Under the pieces are notes generated by a model, which was not told the origin of the DNA, ran no database searches, and worked only from the letters and a program-made list of their open reading frames with translations. The position numbers and the translations under genes are program-made. 64,000 nucleotides of DNA from Gandjariella thermophila (GTDB lineage Bacteria; Actinomycetota; Actinomycetes; Mycobacteriales; Pseudonocardiaceae): the NCBI RefSeq assembly GCF_005405885.1, contig NZ_BJFL01000002.1, forward strand, positions 1 through 64,000. Reading direction: 5' to 3'. Positions 1-6,488 of this stretch are shown here, piece by piece (the first letter of the stretch is position 1; each line of letters begins with the position of its first letter).

Positions 1-240
1 CAGCGGAAGTATGGATCGATAAACTCTCGATACGGTCGACTGGCTGACTCCGAACAGGTCGCCCACAGCCGCCTGGTTCAGATTCTGCCGGACGTATACC
101 AAGGTGAGTACGACAGCGCGATACAGTCCCACCACCGGAGGCCAGACTTGCTTTTTATTACAGGAGACGATCTGCCAAATGCGAGCAACAAGCTCCTCGA
201 TCTGGTCGGCAGCAAGTCCTGTAGTAGACTGGTAACGCAA
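1..240 (-). CDS. IS5-type transposase, N-terminal part (runs off window)
   Basis: An open frame of 80 codons reads from a TTG at 240 to the left edge without a stop. It begins LRYQSTTGLAADQIEELVAR and contains a helix-turn-helix near its end (QAAVGDLFGVSQSTVSRVYR). This matches the N-terminal DNA-binding part of DDE transposases of the IS5/HTH_Tnp_4 kind, which bind the IS ends and cut and join DNA. The TTG start follows an AGGCGGGG stretch. Base composition is clearly lower in GC than the neighbours, as expected for acquired DNA. The catalytic DDE part lies outside the window, so whether the element is intact cannot be judged. Confidence 0.7.
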   Translation of the reverse strand, partial: MRYQSTTGLAADQIEELVARIWQIVSCNKKQVWPPVVGLYRAVVLTLVYVRQNLNQAAVGDLFGVSQSTVSRVYRSILPL

Positions 241-302
241 CGGCCCCGCCTGTAAGTCGTGTTCTGTGGGAGGAAAACGATCTTACCTGATCGGGGCCGT
301 TG
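238..302. repeat. 11-bp inverted repeat flanking the IS5-type transposase start
   Basis: CAACGGCCCCG at 238–248 is mirrored exactly by CGGGGCCGTTG at 292–302. The left copy covers the TTG start of the transposase. The pair probably belongs to the right end of the IS5-type element (subterminal repeat or regulatory hairpin). The exact IS terminus cannot be fixed without the other end. Confidence 0.5.
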
Positions 303-304
303 CC

Positions 305-574
305 CTACTTTGAGGTGATCAAGCCGGCCTGAATAACGCTCTCAAGTTGCCGGTTACGCTTACGTAGCTCGGCGAGTTCTTTTTTCTCCGTGGTGGAAAG
401 CCTCGCCGCGCTTCCCTTCTCGTCGGCATCCGCCTGGGCCATCCAGTTGCGCAGGCAGCTCTCGCTGATGCCGAGTTCCTTGGCGATCTGGGCGACCGGT
501 TTGTCGCCCTGCCGGGCCAGCTCCACGGCACGCTGCCGGAACTCGGCCGGGTGTGGTGCGGGCATGCCAGACAT
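305..574 (-). pseudogene. IS3-family OrfA transposase, C-terminally truncated
   Basis: The 89-residue product starts MSGMPAPHPAEFRQRAVELA and has the OrfA helix-turn-helix (VAQIAKELGISESCLRNWM, about residues 28–46) followed by the start of the leucine zipper (ELAELRKRNRQLE). In intact IS3 OrfA proteins this zipper continues for about 20 more residues and is followed by OrfB. Here the frame departs after RNRQLE into an unrelated tail ending ITSK, next to the IS5-type remnant. No OrfB integrase frame is present. The likely history is disruption of an IS3 element by the IS5-type insertion. The second ATG (565) is better spaced from the AGGAAGG ribosome site than the first. Confidence 0.75.
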
Positions 575-606
575 CCTTCCTCGTGACCAACGGTCACCTC
601 AGGTCA

Positions 607-633
607 GGTGTCCGGATCAGGGGGCCAAGCTCA
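607..633. repeat. Candidate left inverted repeat of the IS3 remnant
   Basis: On the minus strand this reads TGAGCTTGGCCCCCTGATCC followed by GGACACC, about 30 bp upstream of OrfA. It resembles the TG-start termini (GGCCCC..GGACAC) of actinobacterial IS3 elements. The partner repeat is missing, so this is inferred by position and pattern only. Confidence 0.35.
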
Positions 634-820
634 CGGCACGTCAAGGACTCCATCGATCGGGCACGCCTGGCAACGACAGCCTCAAACTTGACACAGATGT
701 GAAGAAGCCCGCGACCAAAGATCGTTAGGAGATTTTCACGTCAGAGCCGCTCCCGGGCCACAGATGCCGACTAGTATGTGGTCAAGATCAACTGCTCCCG
801 GTTTGCTCCCACCGACGGCG

Positions 821-852
821 GACGGCCCGCCGGTGAGGATCGACGGGCCGTC
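821..852 (-). terminator. Hairpin downstream of the tRNA-Val attachment site
   Basis: GACGGCCCG at 821–829 pairs with CGGGCCGTC at 844–852 (9-bp stem, 14-nt loop). In the chromosome before AICE insertion it would lie 18 nt beyond the 3' end of tRNA-Val(GAC), so it is probably the original terminator of the minus-strand tRNA operon, now displaced by nearly 11 kb. No U-run is present. Confidence 0.5.
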
Positions 853-869
853 TGACCAGCACATATGCC

Positions 870-914
870 TGGTGGGCGATACTGGGATTGAACCAGTGAC
901 CTCTACCGTGTCAA
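870..914. repeat. attL-like 45-bp direct repeat
   Basis: This copy is identical over 45 bp to 11751–11795 and comprises the CCA-encoding end, T arm, variable loop and anticodon-arm 3' side of tRNA-Val(GAC). Identity breaks exactly at 869/11750 and 915/11796. It is a tRNA fragment without a 5' half, so it marks the left recombination site and is not a functional tRNA gene. Confidence 0.93.
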
Positions 915-1011
915 CGCGGTTACCAGGTCTCACGAAGTGTCGGCGCGGGGCGCTGATGTGGGCGTTCGTGTTGGCGCGTGTCGGCGCGTTCATGCTGCTG
1001 ACAGCTGGTGT

Positions 1012-1030
1012 GCTGACTTTCTGCTGACTC
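1012..1030. repeat. Left candidate integrase/Xis arm-type site
   Basis: GCTGACTTTCTGCTGACTC here matches GCTGACTTCTCGCTGATTC at 11663–11681 near the other end in the same orientation, with 4 differences in 19. Each copy is itself a tandem pair of GCTGA half-sites 11 bp apart. Paired repeats just inside both att sites are what tyrosine integrases or excisionases use as arm sites. Function is inferred. Confidence 0.45.
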
Positions 1031-1071
1031 GGTGGATGACCTTTGGTGATCAACACCAAGCGGGGAGCCTT

Positions 1072-1210
1072 GTGCCATCCCGTCGACCTGGCGCAGCCCT
1101 ATCACGCCGGGTTCAGGGGCGCGACCTGCCGGCGGACTGCACGGACGGTGCCAAGCTCGCGCCCCTGGTTCCGGCGTGATAGCCCTTCCGGGAGGTCGGC
1201 GGGATGGCGC
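1072..1210. repeat. 139-nt imperfect inverted repeat, candidate replication or transfer origin
   Basis: Positions 1099–1124 pair with 1157–1182 (23 of 26), and an outer block 1072–1090 pairs with 1192–1210 (17 of 19, around CCATCCCG and CGACCT), leaving an apical loop near 1125–1156. The single strand could fold into a long cruciform. A third partial copy of GGGCTATC..CCGG lies near 1247–1257. Elements using RepSA-type rolling-circle replication need a double-strand origin, often a single-strand origin, and a clt transfer locus. This structure is the best candidate in the noncoding end. Confidence 0.5.
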
Positions 1211-1494
1211 TCCGAGCTGCCCGCGTCCGCAGCGTTGCGCCGTTCGGGCTATCCCGGAGACCTGCCGGGGGTGCGGGGGCGGCGAGCGCCCCGCGTCCAC
1301 CTGCGCCGGGTGACCGTTTCTCGCTTGCGGCCCCGGCGGTGGGTCGCCGGCCGGCCTGACCGTCCGGGCGCCGCCGGCCCTACCTCGTGCCGGGCCGGCG
1401 CGGGACCGGCCGCCAGGCCGCACGCCCGCTTGCCGGCCCGGCAGAGGGTCGGGGCCGAGCGGCTTGCCCGGACGGATCGAGAGCCGTCGGCCGA

Positions 1495-1518
1495 GCGGCC
1501 CCGCGCTAGCGGGGCCGC
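1495..1518. terminator. Perfect 10-bp GC hairpin downstream of the PP2C gene
   Basis: GCGGCCCCGC and GCGGGGCCGC flank a GCTA loop. It lies 34 bp beyond the stop of the minus-strand PP2C gene and probably ends that transcript. There is no U-run on the minus strand, which is common for actinobacterial terminators. Confidence 0.6.
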
Positions 1519-1551
1519 CTTGATGAAGAAAAGAAATTCTGAACGTGGGCA

Positions 1552-2385
1552 CTACGGGCGCTGTCGGTGAGTGACGCGGCACGGCTTCCACACCGCGATC
1601 AGCTTGTCGTCGTGCACCTTGGCTCTGGGCAGCAGCGCGCCGGAGGGGTCGTTGCGGCTTTCCCACTCTTGGAGTTCTTGTAGTTGCTCGGCGAGTTGGT
1701 CGTCGGTCATCTCGGCGATCCGTTCCCAGGGGATTCCCAGGTGGTCGACTGGTCGTTGAGCACCATCGGTAGCGAGGATGCACCACTCTACGGTGTCAAT
1801 CGGGAAGCTCTGGACGATGGCGTGTTCGGCTGCGGAGGGATCGGCCTCGGCAATCCAGTATCCACCGGGTGTGTTCCGCGCCGCTAGTTGTTCTTCTTGG
1901 AGGCTACGGAGCAATGCGCGGTGGGTGTTGTCGTAGCCGCTTCCCGTGCGTAGTCGGCTCCGGTACTTGTCGTGGTATTCGGGCGCTACTGCGGCTAGTC
2001 GGGTATCCGTGATGCGGTGTGGTTCGTCGTGGTACGTGGTTTTGACGAGCGCAGTGCTATCGCCTAGCAACAGAAGGTCGATGTTCTCCGAAGACTTGCG
2101 GAGGATCAGCACGGTAGATGACGGAGAATGGCCGGGTTTGAGTTGTAGTTTAGAAGCTACCGCGTTGATTGATCGGCCGAGGATTACGCACAGTGACTCC
2201 TGGTCGGCGGGAAGCCTTTGGGAGAGGTCGGCTATCAGCTCGTCAACGAAACGCTCAGCGTTGATTACCGCAGGGGTGAAACTTGACGCACCGTCCAGCA
2301 CGATCAATCCGTTGGTGACGGCGGCCCAGCGGTCTTGTCCTCGTCCTTCATGGGCCGGTAGGGATGCTGTGTGGATGGTCATCAT
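1552..2385 (-). CDS. PP2C-family protein phosphatase-like protein
   Basis: The 277-residue protein shows the PPM/PP2C landmarks in order: an N-terminal metal-binding Asp-Gly (IVLDGASSF, about residue 31), a central LLLLGDSTALV strand pair, ILATDGAQRPVD near residue 206, and a C-terminal metal motif HDDKLIAVW where the family usually has Asp-Asn/Asp. These enzymes remove phosphate from Ser/Thr with two metal ions. No kinase lies on the element, so its target may be a host Ser/Thr kinase substrate. Its start overlaps by 4 bp the stop of the upstream HTH gene, so the two are translationally coupled. Base composition is lower in GC than the core AICE genes, suggesting it is cargo. Confidence 0.72.
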   Translation of the reverse strand: MMTIHTASLPAHEGRGQDRWAAVTNGLIVLDGASSFTPAVINAERFVDELIADLSQRLPADQESLCVILGRSINAVASKLQLKPGHSPSSTVLILRKSSENIDLLLLGDSTALVKTTYHDEPHRITDTRLAAVAPEYHDKYRSRLRTGSGYDNTHRALLRSLQEEQLAARNTPGGYWIAEADPSAAEHAIVQSFPIDTVEWCILATDGAQRPVDHLGIPWERIAEMTDDQLAEQLQELQEWESRNDPSGALLPRAKVHDDKLIAVWKPCRVTHRQRP

Positions 2386-3206
2386 GTCCAGCCTCGGGGC
2401 GGTACGAGGACGTTCGTCTCAATGGGAGTCAGACCGTCGAACTTGGTTGTGACGGCCATGCTGAACTCGGCATCGCCGTAGTTGGCGAACAGGTCTGGCA
2501 GTGAAGTCATAAGGTAGTGTGCTGCTCCAACAGAGCCGAGGGCGTGTAGTCCTGCGATGTGCACGACCACTTGGTTTCCGTATTGGTGCCGAGCTATGTA
2601 CGCATGGTCGGCTCGTGCAGGCTCGCGTTCGTCCATGGGGGACAGGAACCGCTCGCCGGTCGCCCGGTCCTCGATGTACCAGTGCACGTTGTCACCGAGG
2701 GTCATGCCCAGCAGCGGGTCTTGGGACATGAGCTTGTGACCGATGTGGGCGGAGGCCGGACCGCAGACGACGACGGCGTCGCCGGCGGGCTCCCACTCTT
2801 CGCGGGGGTCGATGATGAACCGGTTGGTCAGGAACACCAGCTTGCCCAGCTCGTCGATGAGGTGGGTGCCGGTGGCGTCGTCCTCGCCGGCGATGACGGG
2901 GTCTTGACGGCCAAGGATGATGCGTCCGGGTAGTGCCACTGTGAGCGGTCCGACACCGAAGAAGGCCCGGTATGCAGGGGGCGCGCTGGACCGGATCTGA
3001 GTGATGCGGCCCTTGGTGAGGCCGAAGGCCTTGGCGACTTCGGCATAGCTGCCTCCGAGGACGTCGCGTGCCTCTTCGATCGCTGCTCGGCGGATGCGAG
3101 CCAGTTCGGTGGAGCGTTGCTGGTAGACGGCGAGCAGCTCCGTGGCGCGTCGCCCCCGGCTGATGGGGTCGGGGTCGCGTCGTACTGCCTCGAAGTCCTC
3201 GTCCAC
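2382..3206 (-). CDS. Sigma-like HTH DNA-binding protein with C-terminal sensor-like domain
   Basis: The 274-residue protein has an N-terminal helical stretch (STELARIRRAAIEEARDVLG) leading into a sigma-70 region-4-like HTH (SYAEVAKAFGLTKGRITQIR, about residues 53–72). The C-terminal 190 residues form a separate alpha/beta domain with DAVVVCGPASAHIGHKLMSQ and VVVHIAGLHALGSVGAAHYL, a pattern I know from uncharacterised Streptomyces HTH proteins but cannot tie to a ligand. It is divergent from the SCO3933-like gene across a 112-bp promoter region and overlaps the PP2C gene downstream. A role as a signal-responsive regulator of this two-gene unit is inference. Confidence 0.6.
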   Translation of the reverse strand: MDEDFEAVRRDPDPISRGRRATELLAVYQQRSTELARIRRAAIEEARDVLGGSYAEVAKAFGLTKGRITQIRSSAPPAYRAFFGVGPLTVALPGRIILGRQDPVIAGEDDATGTHLIDELGKLVFLTNRFIIDPREEWEPAGDAVVVCGPASAHIGHKLMSQDPLLGMTLGDNVHWYIEDRATGERFLSPMDEREPARADHAYIARHQYGNQVVVHIAGLHALGSVGAAHYLMTSLPDLFANYGDAEFSMAVTTKFDGLTPIETNVLVPPRGWT

Positions 3207-3255
3207 GGGCGGCGAGTTTAGACCCCTTGACGCTCGCAGACACGCGGGCTACCCT

Positions 3256-3297
3256 GGTTTAGGCCCCTCAACCAGCAGTACGGCAAGATGGTTTAGG
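3256..3297. promoter_or_regulatory. Direct GGTTTAGG repeats in the divergent AICE promoter region
   Basis: GGTTTAGG occurs at 3256–3263 and 3290–3297, 34 bp apart start to start (about three helical turns), each followed by a C-rich or G-rich run. They lie between the minus-strand HTH gene (start 3206) and the plus-strand SCO3933-like gene (start 3319). The position suits an operator for an element-encoded regulator. No binding protein can be named. Confidence 0.4.
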
Positions 3298-3318
3298 GGG
3301 ATAAACGAAGGAGGCGAG

Positions 3319-3648
3319 ATGCGGGACATCCCGGTCAACCTGGGCGGCTTCAAGCTGCGGATCACGGAGGAGCCGTCGATGAAGATGCGGGAGCGGGACG
3401 GGCAGAAGGAGCCGGTCACCGTGGACGGTGTGAGGCAGTTCACCGTGTCGCTGTTCGCCAAGCGTCCCGGGCAGAAGGGTGAGGAGATCCGGGTGACGCT
3501 GCCGGCGGACCCGGGGGAGGGGTTCGAGGAGGGGGACTTGGTCGAGCTGATCGACGCGACGGTGTCGCCGTACTCGTTCACCAACGGCAGGGGCGAGACG
3601 GTGTCGGGGATGGCGTTCAAGGCGGCCGGTCTGAAGCCGCTGGGCTGA
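3319..3648 (+). CDS. SCO3933-family AICE regulatory protein
   Basis: The 109-residue protein (MRDIPVNLGGFKLRI...) matches the small single-domain family known from SLP1/pSAM2-like elements as SCO3933-type regulatory proteins. It is beta-rich with the conserved FTVSLFAKRPGQKGEEIRVT core and a GLKPL end. The ATG at 3319 is chosen because AAGGAGGCGAG lies just upstream and family members begin with this sequence. An in-frame upstream extension would overlap the divergent gene. It opens the plus-strand AICE operon. Its biochemical role is not established. Regulation of transfer or replication genes is inferred from family name and position. Confidence 0.72.
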   Translation: MRDIPVNLGGFKLRITEEPSMKMRERDGQKEPVTVDGVRQFTVSLFAKRPGQKGEEIRVTLPADPGEGFEEGDLVELIDATVSPYSFTNGRGETVSGMAFKAAGLKPLG

Positions 3649-3869
3649 CCACCCGTTTGATTCCGCGTTCCGTTCTAATCGAGCGCACGACGTAAGCCGT
3701 TTTGGCGGCTGCCTGCTCTTTGAGAATTCCATAGTGGGCCGAACCATGCCTGAAAACGGCGCAATGTGTTCTTTGGTTGCGCACATTGGCCCCCGGGGGC
3801 CGGTGGTTTCCGGGGGTCTTTGTGGCTGACCGAGGAACGGAGTTTCGGCGACAGAGGTGGTGGGCGGTG

Positions 3870-3953
3870 ATGGCGTGCGCGCACTGGTTCTTTTACGTGA
3901 TCGGTGGTTTGGCGACGTGTTGCGACTGCGGCCATACGTGGCGGGTCGGATAG
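3870..3953 (+). CDS. 27-residue Cys-rich small protein
   Basis: A short frame starts with ATG at 3870 and encodes a peptide with TCCDCGHTW near its end, a CxxCGHxW zinc-knuckle-like motif, ending WRVG. It ends 9 bp before the next gene, and its stop overlaps the AGGAGG ribosome site of that gene. Tiny Cys-rich frames at this place occur in other actinomycete elements. The upstream 220 bp (3649–3869) holds only a 14-bp palindrome GGCCCCCGGGGGCC at 3788–3801. The length makes the call uncertain. Confidence 0.45.
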   Translation: MACAHWFFYVIGGLATCCDCGHTWRVG

Positions 3954-3962
3954 GAGGTCGGC

Positions 3963-4190
3963 ATGGCAGGGGCAAGTGGCGAGCCGGTCAAGCGTCGGTA
4001 TCCGGTCAAGCCGATGGAGGATGGCGACGATCCCCGGTTCACGTTCGGGCTGGTCTTGGAGGTGGCCGAGGTGCTGGCCAAGCACGGGTATCCCTCGCCG
4101 GCTGATCCGAGCTGCGCCATGGATTTCGTGGACCTGCGGCAGATGCTGTTCCGGTTCCTCTACGCGGAGGACCGGCGGGGGTTGTGGTGA
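3963..4190 (+). CDS. Conserved AICE hypothetical protein
   Basis: The 75-residue acidic protein contains YPVKPMEDGDDPRFTFGL followed by LEVAEVLAKHGYP and FVDLRQMLFRFLYAE. This pattern is conserved among small proteins upstream of tra in Streptomyces and Pseudonocardiaceae AICEs. There is no membrane segment or catalytic motif. TAGGAGGTCGGC precedes the ATG. It lies 9 bp after the 27-residue frame and 6 bp before the GIY-YIG-like gene, within one operon. Function unknown. Confidence 0.7.
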   Translation: MAGASGEPVKRRYPVKPMEDGDDPRFTFGLVLEVAEVLAKHGYPSPADPSCAMDFVDLRQMLFRFLYAEDRRGLW

Positions 4191-4196
4191 TCCGAG

Positions 4197-4745
4197 ATGG
4201 GCTCACCGCAGGGGACGGTGTATCTGCTGCATTTTGATCGGCCGTATGAGCACGCGCGGCATTACACCGGGTGGACGACCGATCTGGACTCCCGGCTGGC
4301 CGAGCACGCGACCGGGCGGGGTGCCCGGCTGTTAGAGGTGGTCAGCGCGGCCGGGATCGGGTGGGAGCTGGCGCGCACGTGGCCGGGCACGCGGGCGCGG
4401 GAGCGGCAACTGAAACGGCAGGGCGGCGCATCGCGGCATTGCCCGATGTGCGGCGTGAAACCACGAAACGGAGGGTTATCGGTGCAAGTACAGGCGGTCA
4501 ACCGGCAGGCACAACGCAAGTACGCGGAGTTCATCGGCGCGCTGGACTTCGTGCGCGAGGTGCTGACTGAGGCCGGGAAGCTGGTGAAGAAGCACAACGG
4601 CAAGCCGGGGGACGCGGCGTGGTCGATCCCGGATCGGGACGAGTTGGAGGCCGCGCACAAGAAGGCGGTGGACGATTTGCAGGCGCTGCGGTCCAGCGCG
4701 AAGAAGTACGAGAAGGAACTCGTGTCGCGGACGTGGAGGGTCTAG
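4197..4745 (+). CDS. GIY-YIG-like nuclease domain fused to a helical C-terminal part
   Basis: Residues 1–90 carry a GIY-YIG-superfamily pattern: TVYLLHF at 7–13 and HYTGWTTDL at 22–30 replace GIY and YIG, followed by the RLAEH helix. The domain ends with a CPMC pair (Cys82, Cys85). Such nucleases cut DNA with a Tyr/Arg/Glu site. The remaining 90 residues (from VQVQAVNRQAQRKYAEF) are helical with a coiled-coil-like KKAVDDLQALRSSAKKYEKEL stretch and no link to GIY-YIG folds. A good internal start (GTG 4482 behind GGAGGG) suggests that two genes have become fused or that two products are made. The gene starts 6 bp after the preceding stop. Confidence 0.6.
   Translation: MGSPQGTVYLLHFDRPYEHARHYTGWTTDLDSRLAEHATGRGARLLEVVSAAGIGWELARTWPGTRARERQLKRQGGASRHCPMCGVKPRNGGLSVQVQAVNRQAQRKYAEFIGALDFVREVLTEAGKLVKKHNGKPGDAAWSIPDRDELEAAHKKAVDDLQALRSSAKKYEKELVSRTWRV
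4482..4745 (+). CDS. Possible nested or independent small helical protein (internal start)
   Basis: A GTG at 4482 is preceded by GGAGGG with 5–6 nt spacing, in frame with the GIY-YIG-like gene, and would give an 87-residue protein beginning (M)QVQAVNRQAQRKYAEF. The product is charged and helical. The site is exactly at the boundary between the zinc-pair end of the nuclease domain and the unrelated C-terminal part. It may be the true separate gene, with the upstream nuclease lacking a stop here. Choosing between the models needs expression data. Confidence 0.4.
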   Translation: MQVQAVNRQAQRKYAEFIGALDFVREVLTEAGKLVKKHNGKPGDAAWSIPDRDELEAAHKKAVDDLQALRSSAKKYEKELVSRTWRV

Positions 4746-4747
4746 TC

Positions 4748-4930
4748 GTGAGCTACCAGGCGGACCGGGTGACCGAGAACATCGACAAGGCGATGAAGCA
4801 ACTGCGGGAGGCGATGAAGGGTATTCCGATTCGCTGGGCGGGGTTCAAGAAGGAACACGACAACGCCGCCCGGTCGATGGCGAACCTGACCGTGCTGATC
4901 ACCGACGCGCGGTCGTCATTCAAGCGGTGA
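4748..4930 (+). CDS. Small helical AICE protein
   Basis: A GTG at 4748, just after the preceding stop and behind GGAGGG, encodes 60 residues (VSYQADRVTENIDKAMKQLR...) with the look of one or two long amphipathic helices and no Cys or membrane segment. It lies directly upstream of the tra promoter/terminator region and co-directional with it. No function can be assigned. Confidence 0.55.
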   Translation: MSYQADRVTENIDKAMKQLREAMKGIPIRWAGFKKEHDNAARSMANLTVLITDARSSFKR

Positions 4931-4953
4931 CCAACCAACCCAACGGAGGGGAG

Positions 4954-5014
4954 CGGGGCCGGCCCGGGGCACTCCTGCGCTTTGTCGCGCGGGTGGTTGT
5001 CGGGGTCGGCCCCG
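4954..5014 (+). terminator. Long-loop hairpin before tra
   Basis: CGGGGCCGGCCC at 4954–4965 pairs with GGGTCGGCCCCG at 5003–5014 (one G·U), followed by TTTCC. It separates the small-gene operon from tra and could be a weak terminator or attenuator limiting translocase expression. Confidence 0.4.
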
Positions 5015-5040
5015 TTTCCTGTCGGGAGGTGTGAGATTCG

Positions 5041-6405
5041 ATGCGTGAGCAGGCGAAGTCCAAGCGCCGCACTGGGATCGAGGTGCGGGCCGGGTTGTGG
5101 CTGGCCCGGCATCCGCACTTTGTGGCGGGTCCGGCGGCGGTCGCGGCGAGTGTGGCCGAACTCGGCCCGGTGGCCACCGGCAGCATCGTCGGCGGGCTGA
5201 CGGCCGGCATGTTGGCCTGGTACCGGGCGCACCCGGACTCCTTCGACACCCTGGTCGCGCCCCGGCTGCGGGCGTTTCGCAGGCGGTGGTGCTCCCGCTA
5301 CACCGGCCACCTGTGGCGGGACGTGGCGCTGTCCTGCGACCTGGCCCCGGTGCACCGCCGCACGGGGGAGCACCGGTTTCCTCGGGTGCTGCGGGTGCGC
5401 TCGTACTCGCCGACGATCGACTCGGTGCTGGTGCGGATGGTGCCGGGCCAGTCGGTGCGCGACTGGCAGGACCGCGCCGAGGCCATGGCCGATGCCCTGC
5501 GGGTGGAGCGGGTGGCGATTGAGCGGGTCCGGCCGCAGATTCTCGGCCTGGTGGTGCAACGTGCCGAGCCGTTCACCGAGGTCATCGACGCACCCGAGAT
5601 CCCCGCCGATGTGGACGCGGTGGATGTGGGTCGGTTGTATCTCGGGGAGGACGAGTACGGCCACGACTGGTGCGAACGGCTGGCCGGTCGGCACTGGTTC
5701 GTCGTCTCGGCCACCGGTGGCGGGAAGAACAGCATCGGCTGGTCGGCGGCGCGCAGTCTGGTTCCGCTGATCGGCGAGGGCTCCTGCCGGTTGTGGATGC
5801 TGGACCCGAAGCGGGTGGAGCTGCAGGCCGGGGCGGGCATGGCCCATCGGTATGCGGCCGAGCCGGACGAGATGCACGCGGTGGTTGAGGAGTACGTGGA
5901 AGACCTGCGCGAGACGCAGCGCCGGTTGTCGGCGGCGGGGCTGCGCAAGGTCACCACACCCTCCCGGGAGTTCCCGCTCAACGTGCTGATGATGGACGAG
6001 CTGGGGATGCTGATGGCCTATGGCGATTCCCGGCTCGCGCGGGACTACCGCTCCTGGCTGGCTGAGATCGGTTCCCAGGGGCGGGCCACGCTGCACTCGA
6101 TGATGGGTTTCGTTCAGGAACCCACCAAGGACGTGGTGCCGATCCGGGACCTGTTCACCACCCGGGTGTGTCTGCGGGTCACGGCGGCGTCGCATGTGGA
6201 CATGGCGCTGGGGGATGGGGCCAGGTTGCGCGGCGCCCTGGCCGATGAGATCCCCGACGACCCGGCCACCGCCGGTATTGGCTACGTGGTCCGCCAGCGT
6301 TCCCGCGTCCCGATGCGCGTGCGCGCGGCCTATGTGGACGACCGGGAGATCACCGAGATGGTCGAGGCCGTCCAGCGCGGCCGGGACCTGCGCGTCGTCG
6401 CCTAG
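5041..6405 (+). CDS. tra: FtsK/SpoIIIE-like conjugative DNA translocase (Tra)
   Basis: The 454-residue protein begins with a basic stretch and hydrophobic segments (about residues 26–60, VAGPAAVAASVAELGPVATG), then an FtsK-like ATPase domain. Walker A is ATGGGKNS with Lys229, and Walker B is NVLMMDEL with Asp319-Glu320. AICE Tra proteins form hexameric pores that move double-stranded element DNA between mycelia, unlike relaxase-based conjugation. The length matches pSAM2-type TraSA minus some of its N-terminus. GGGAGGTGTGAG precedes the ATG. The second Gly and the Asn in the P loop differ from the commoner GATGAGKGS but keep the essential Gly-Lys-x-Ser. Confidence 0.88.
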   Translation: MREQAKSKRRTGIEVRAGLWLARHPHFVAGPAAVAASVAELGPVATGSIVGGLTAGMLAWYRAHPDSFDTLVAPRLRAFRRRWCSRYTGHLWRDVALSCDLAPVHRRTGEHRFPRVLRVRSYSPTIDSVLVRMVPGQSVRDWQDRAEAMADALRVERVAIERVRPQILGLVVQRAEPFTEVIDAPEIPADVDAVDVGRLYLGEDEYGHDWCERLAGRHWFVVSATGGGKNSIGWSAARSLVPLIGEGSCRLWMLDPKRVELQAGAGMAHRYAAEPDEMHAVVEEYVEDLRETQRRLSAAGLRKVTTPSREFPLNVLMMDELGMLMAYGDSRLARDYRSWLAEIGSQGRATLHSMMGFVQEPTKDVVPIRDLFTTRVCLRVTAASHVDMALGDGARLRGALADEIPDDPATAGIGYVVRQRSRVPMRVRAAYVDDREITEMVEAVQRGRDLRVVA

Positions 6406-6488
6406 CCGGCGCGCGGCCCGGCCACCCCTCGGGCGATGCCCCTTTCCCTTTCCCATTTCCGCACCGGTATTTCCGGGAGGTCTTTGTC

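Larger units (their letters stand above)
915..1551. other. Noncoding left end of the AICE
   Basis: No convincing gene lies in these 637 bp. The segment contains three TGCTGAC repeats (996–1002, 1011–1017, 1022–1028), a TTGGTG/CACCAA hairpin (1043–1059), a long imperfect inverted repeat (1072–1210), dense GGCCGG-rich inverted sequence (about 1330–1450) and a perfect hairpin (1495–1518). In AICEs such regions hold integrase arm sites and replication or transfer origins. Assignment of any of these roles is inference. Confidence 0.6.

Noticed and set aside
870-914. Possible tRNA-Val gene
   Set aside because: Only the 3' part is present; the sequence from 915 on does not complete an anticodon or D arm. 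It is an att site.
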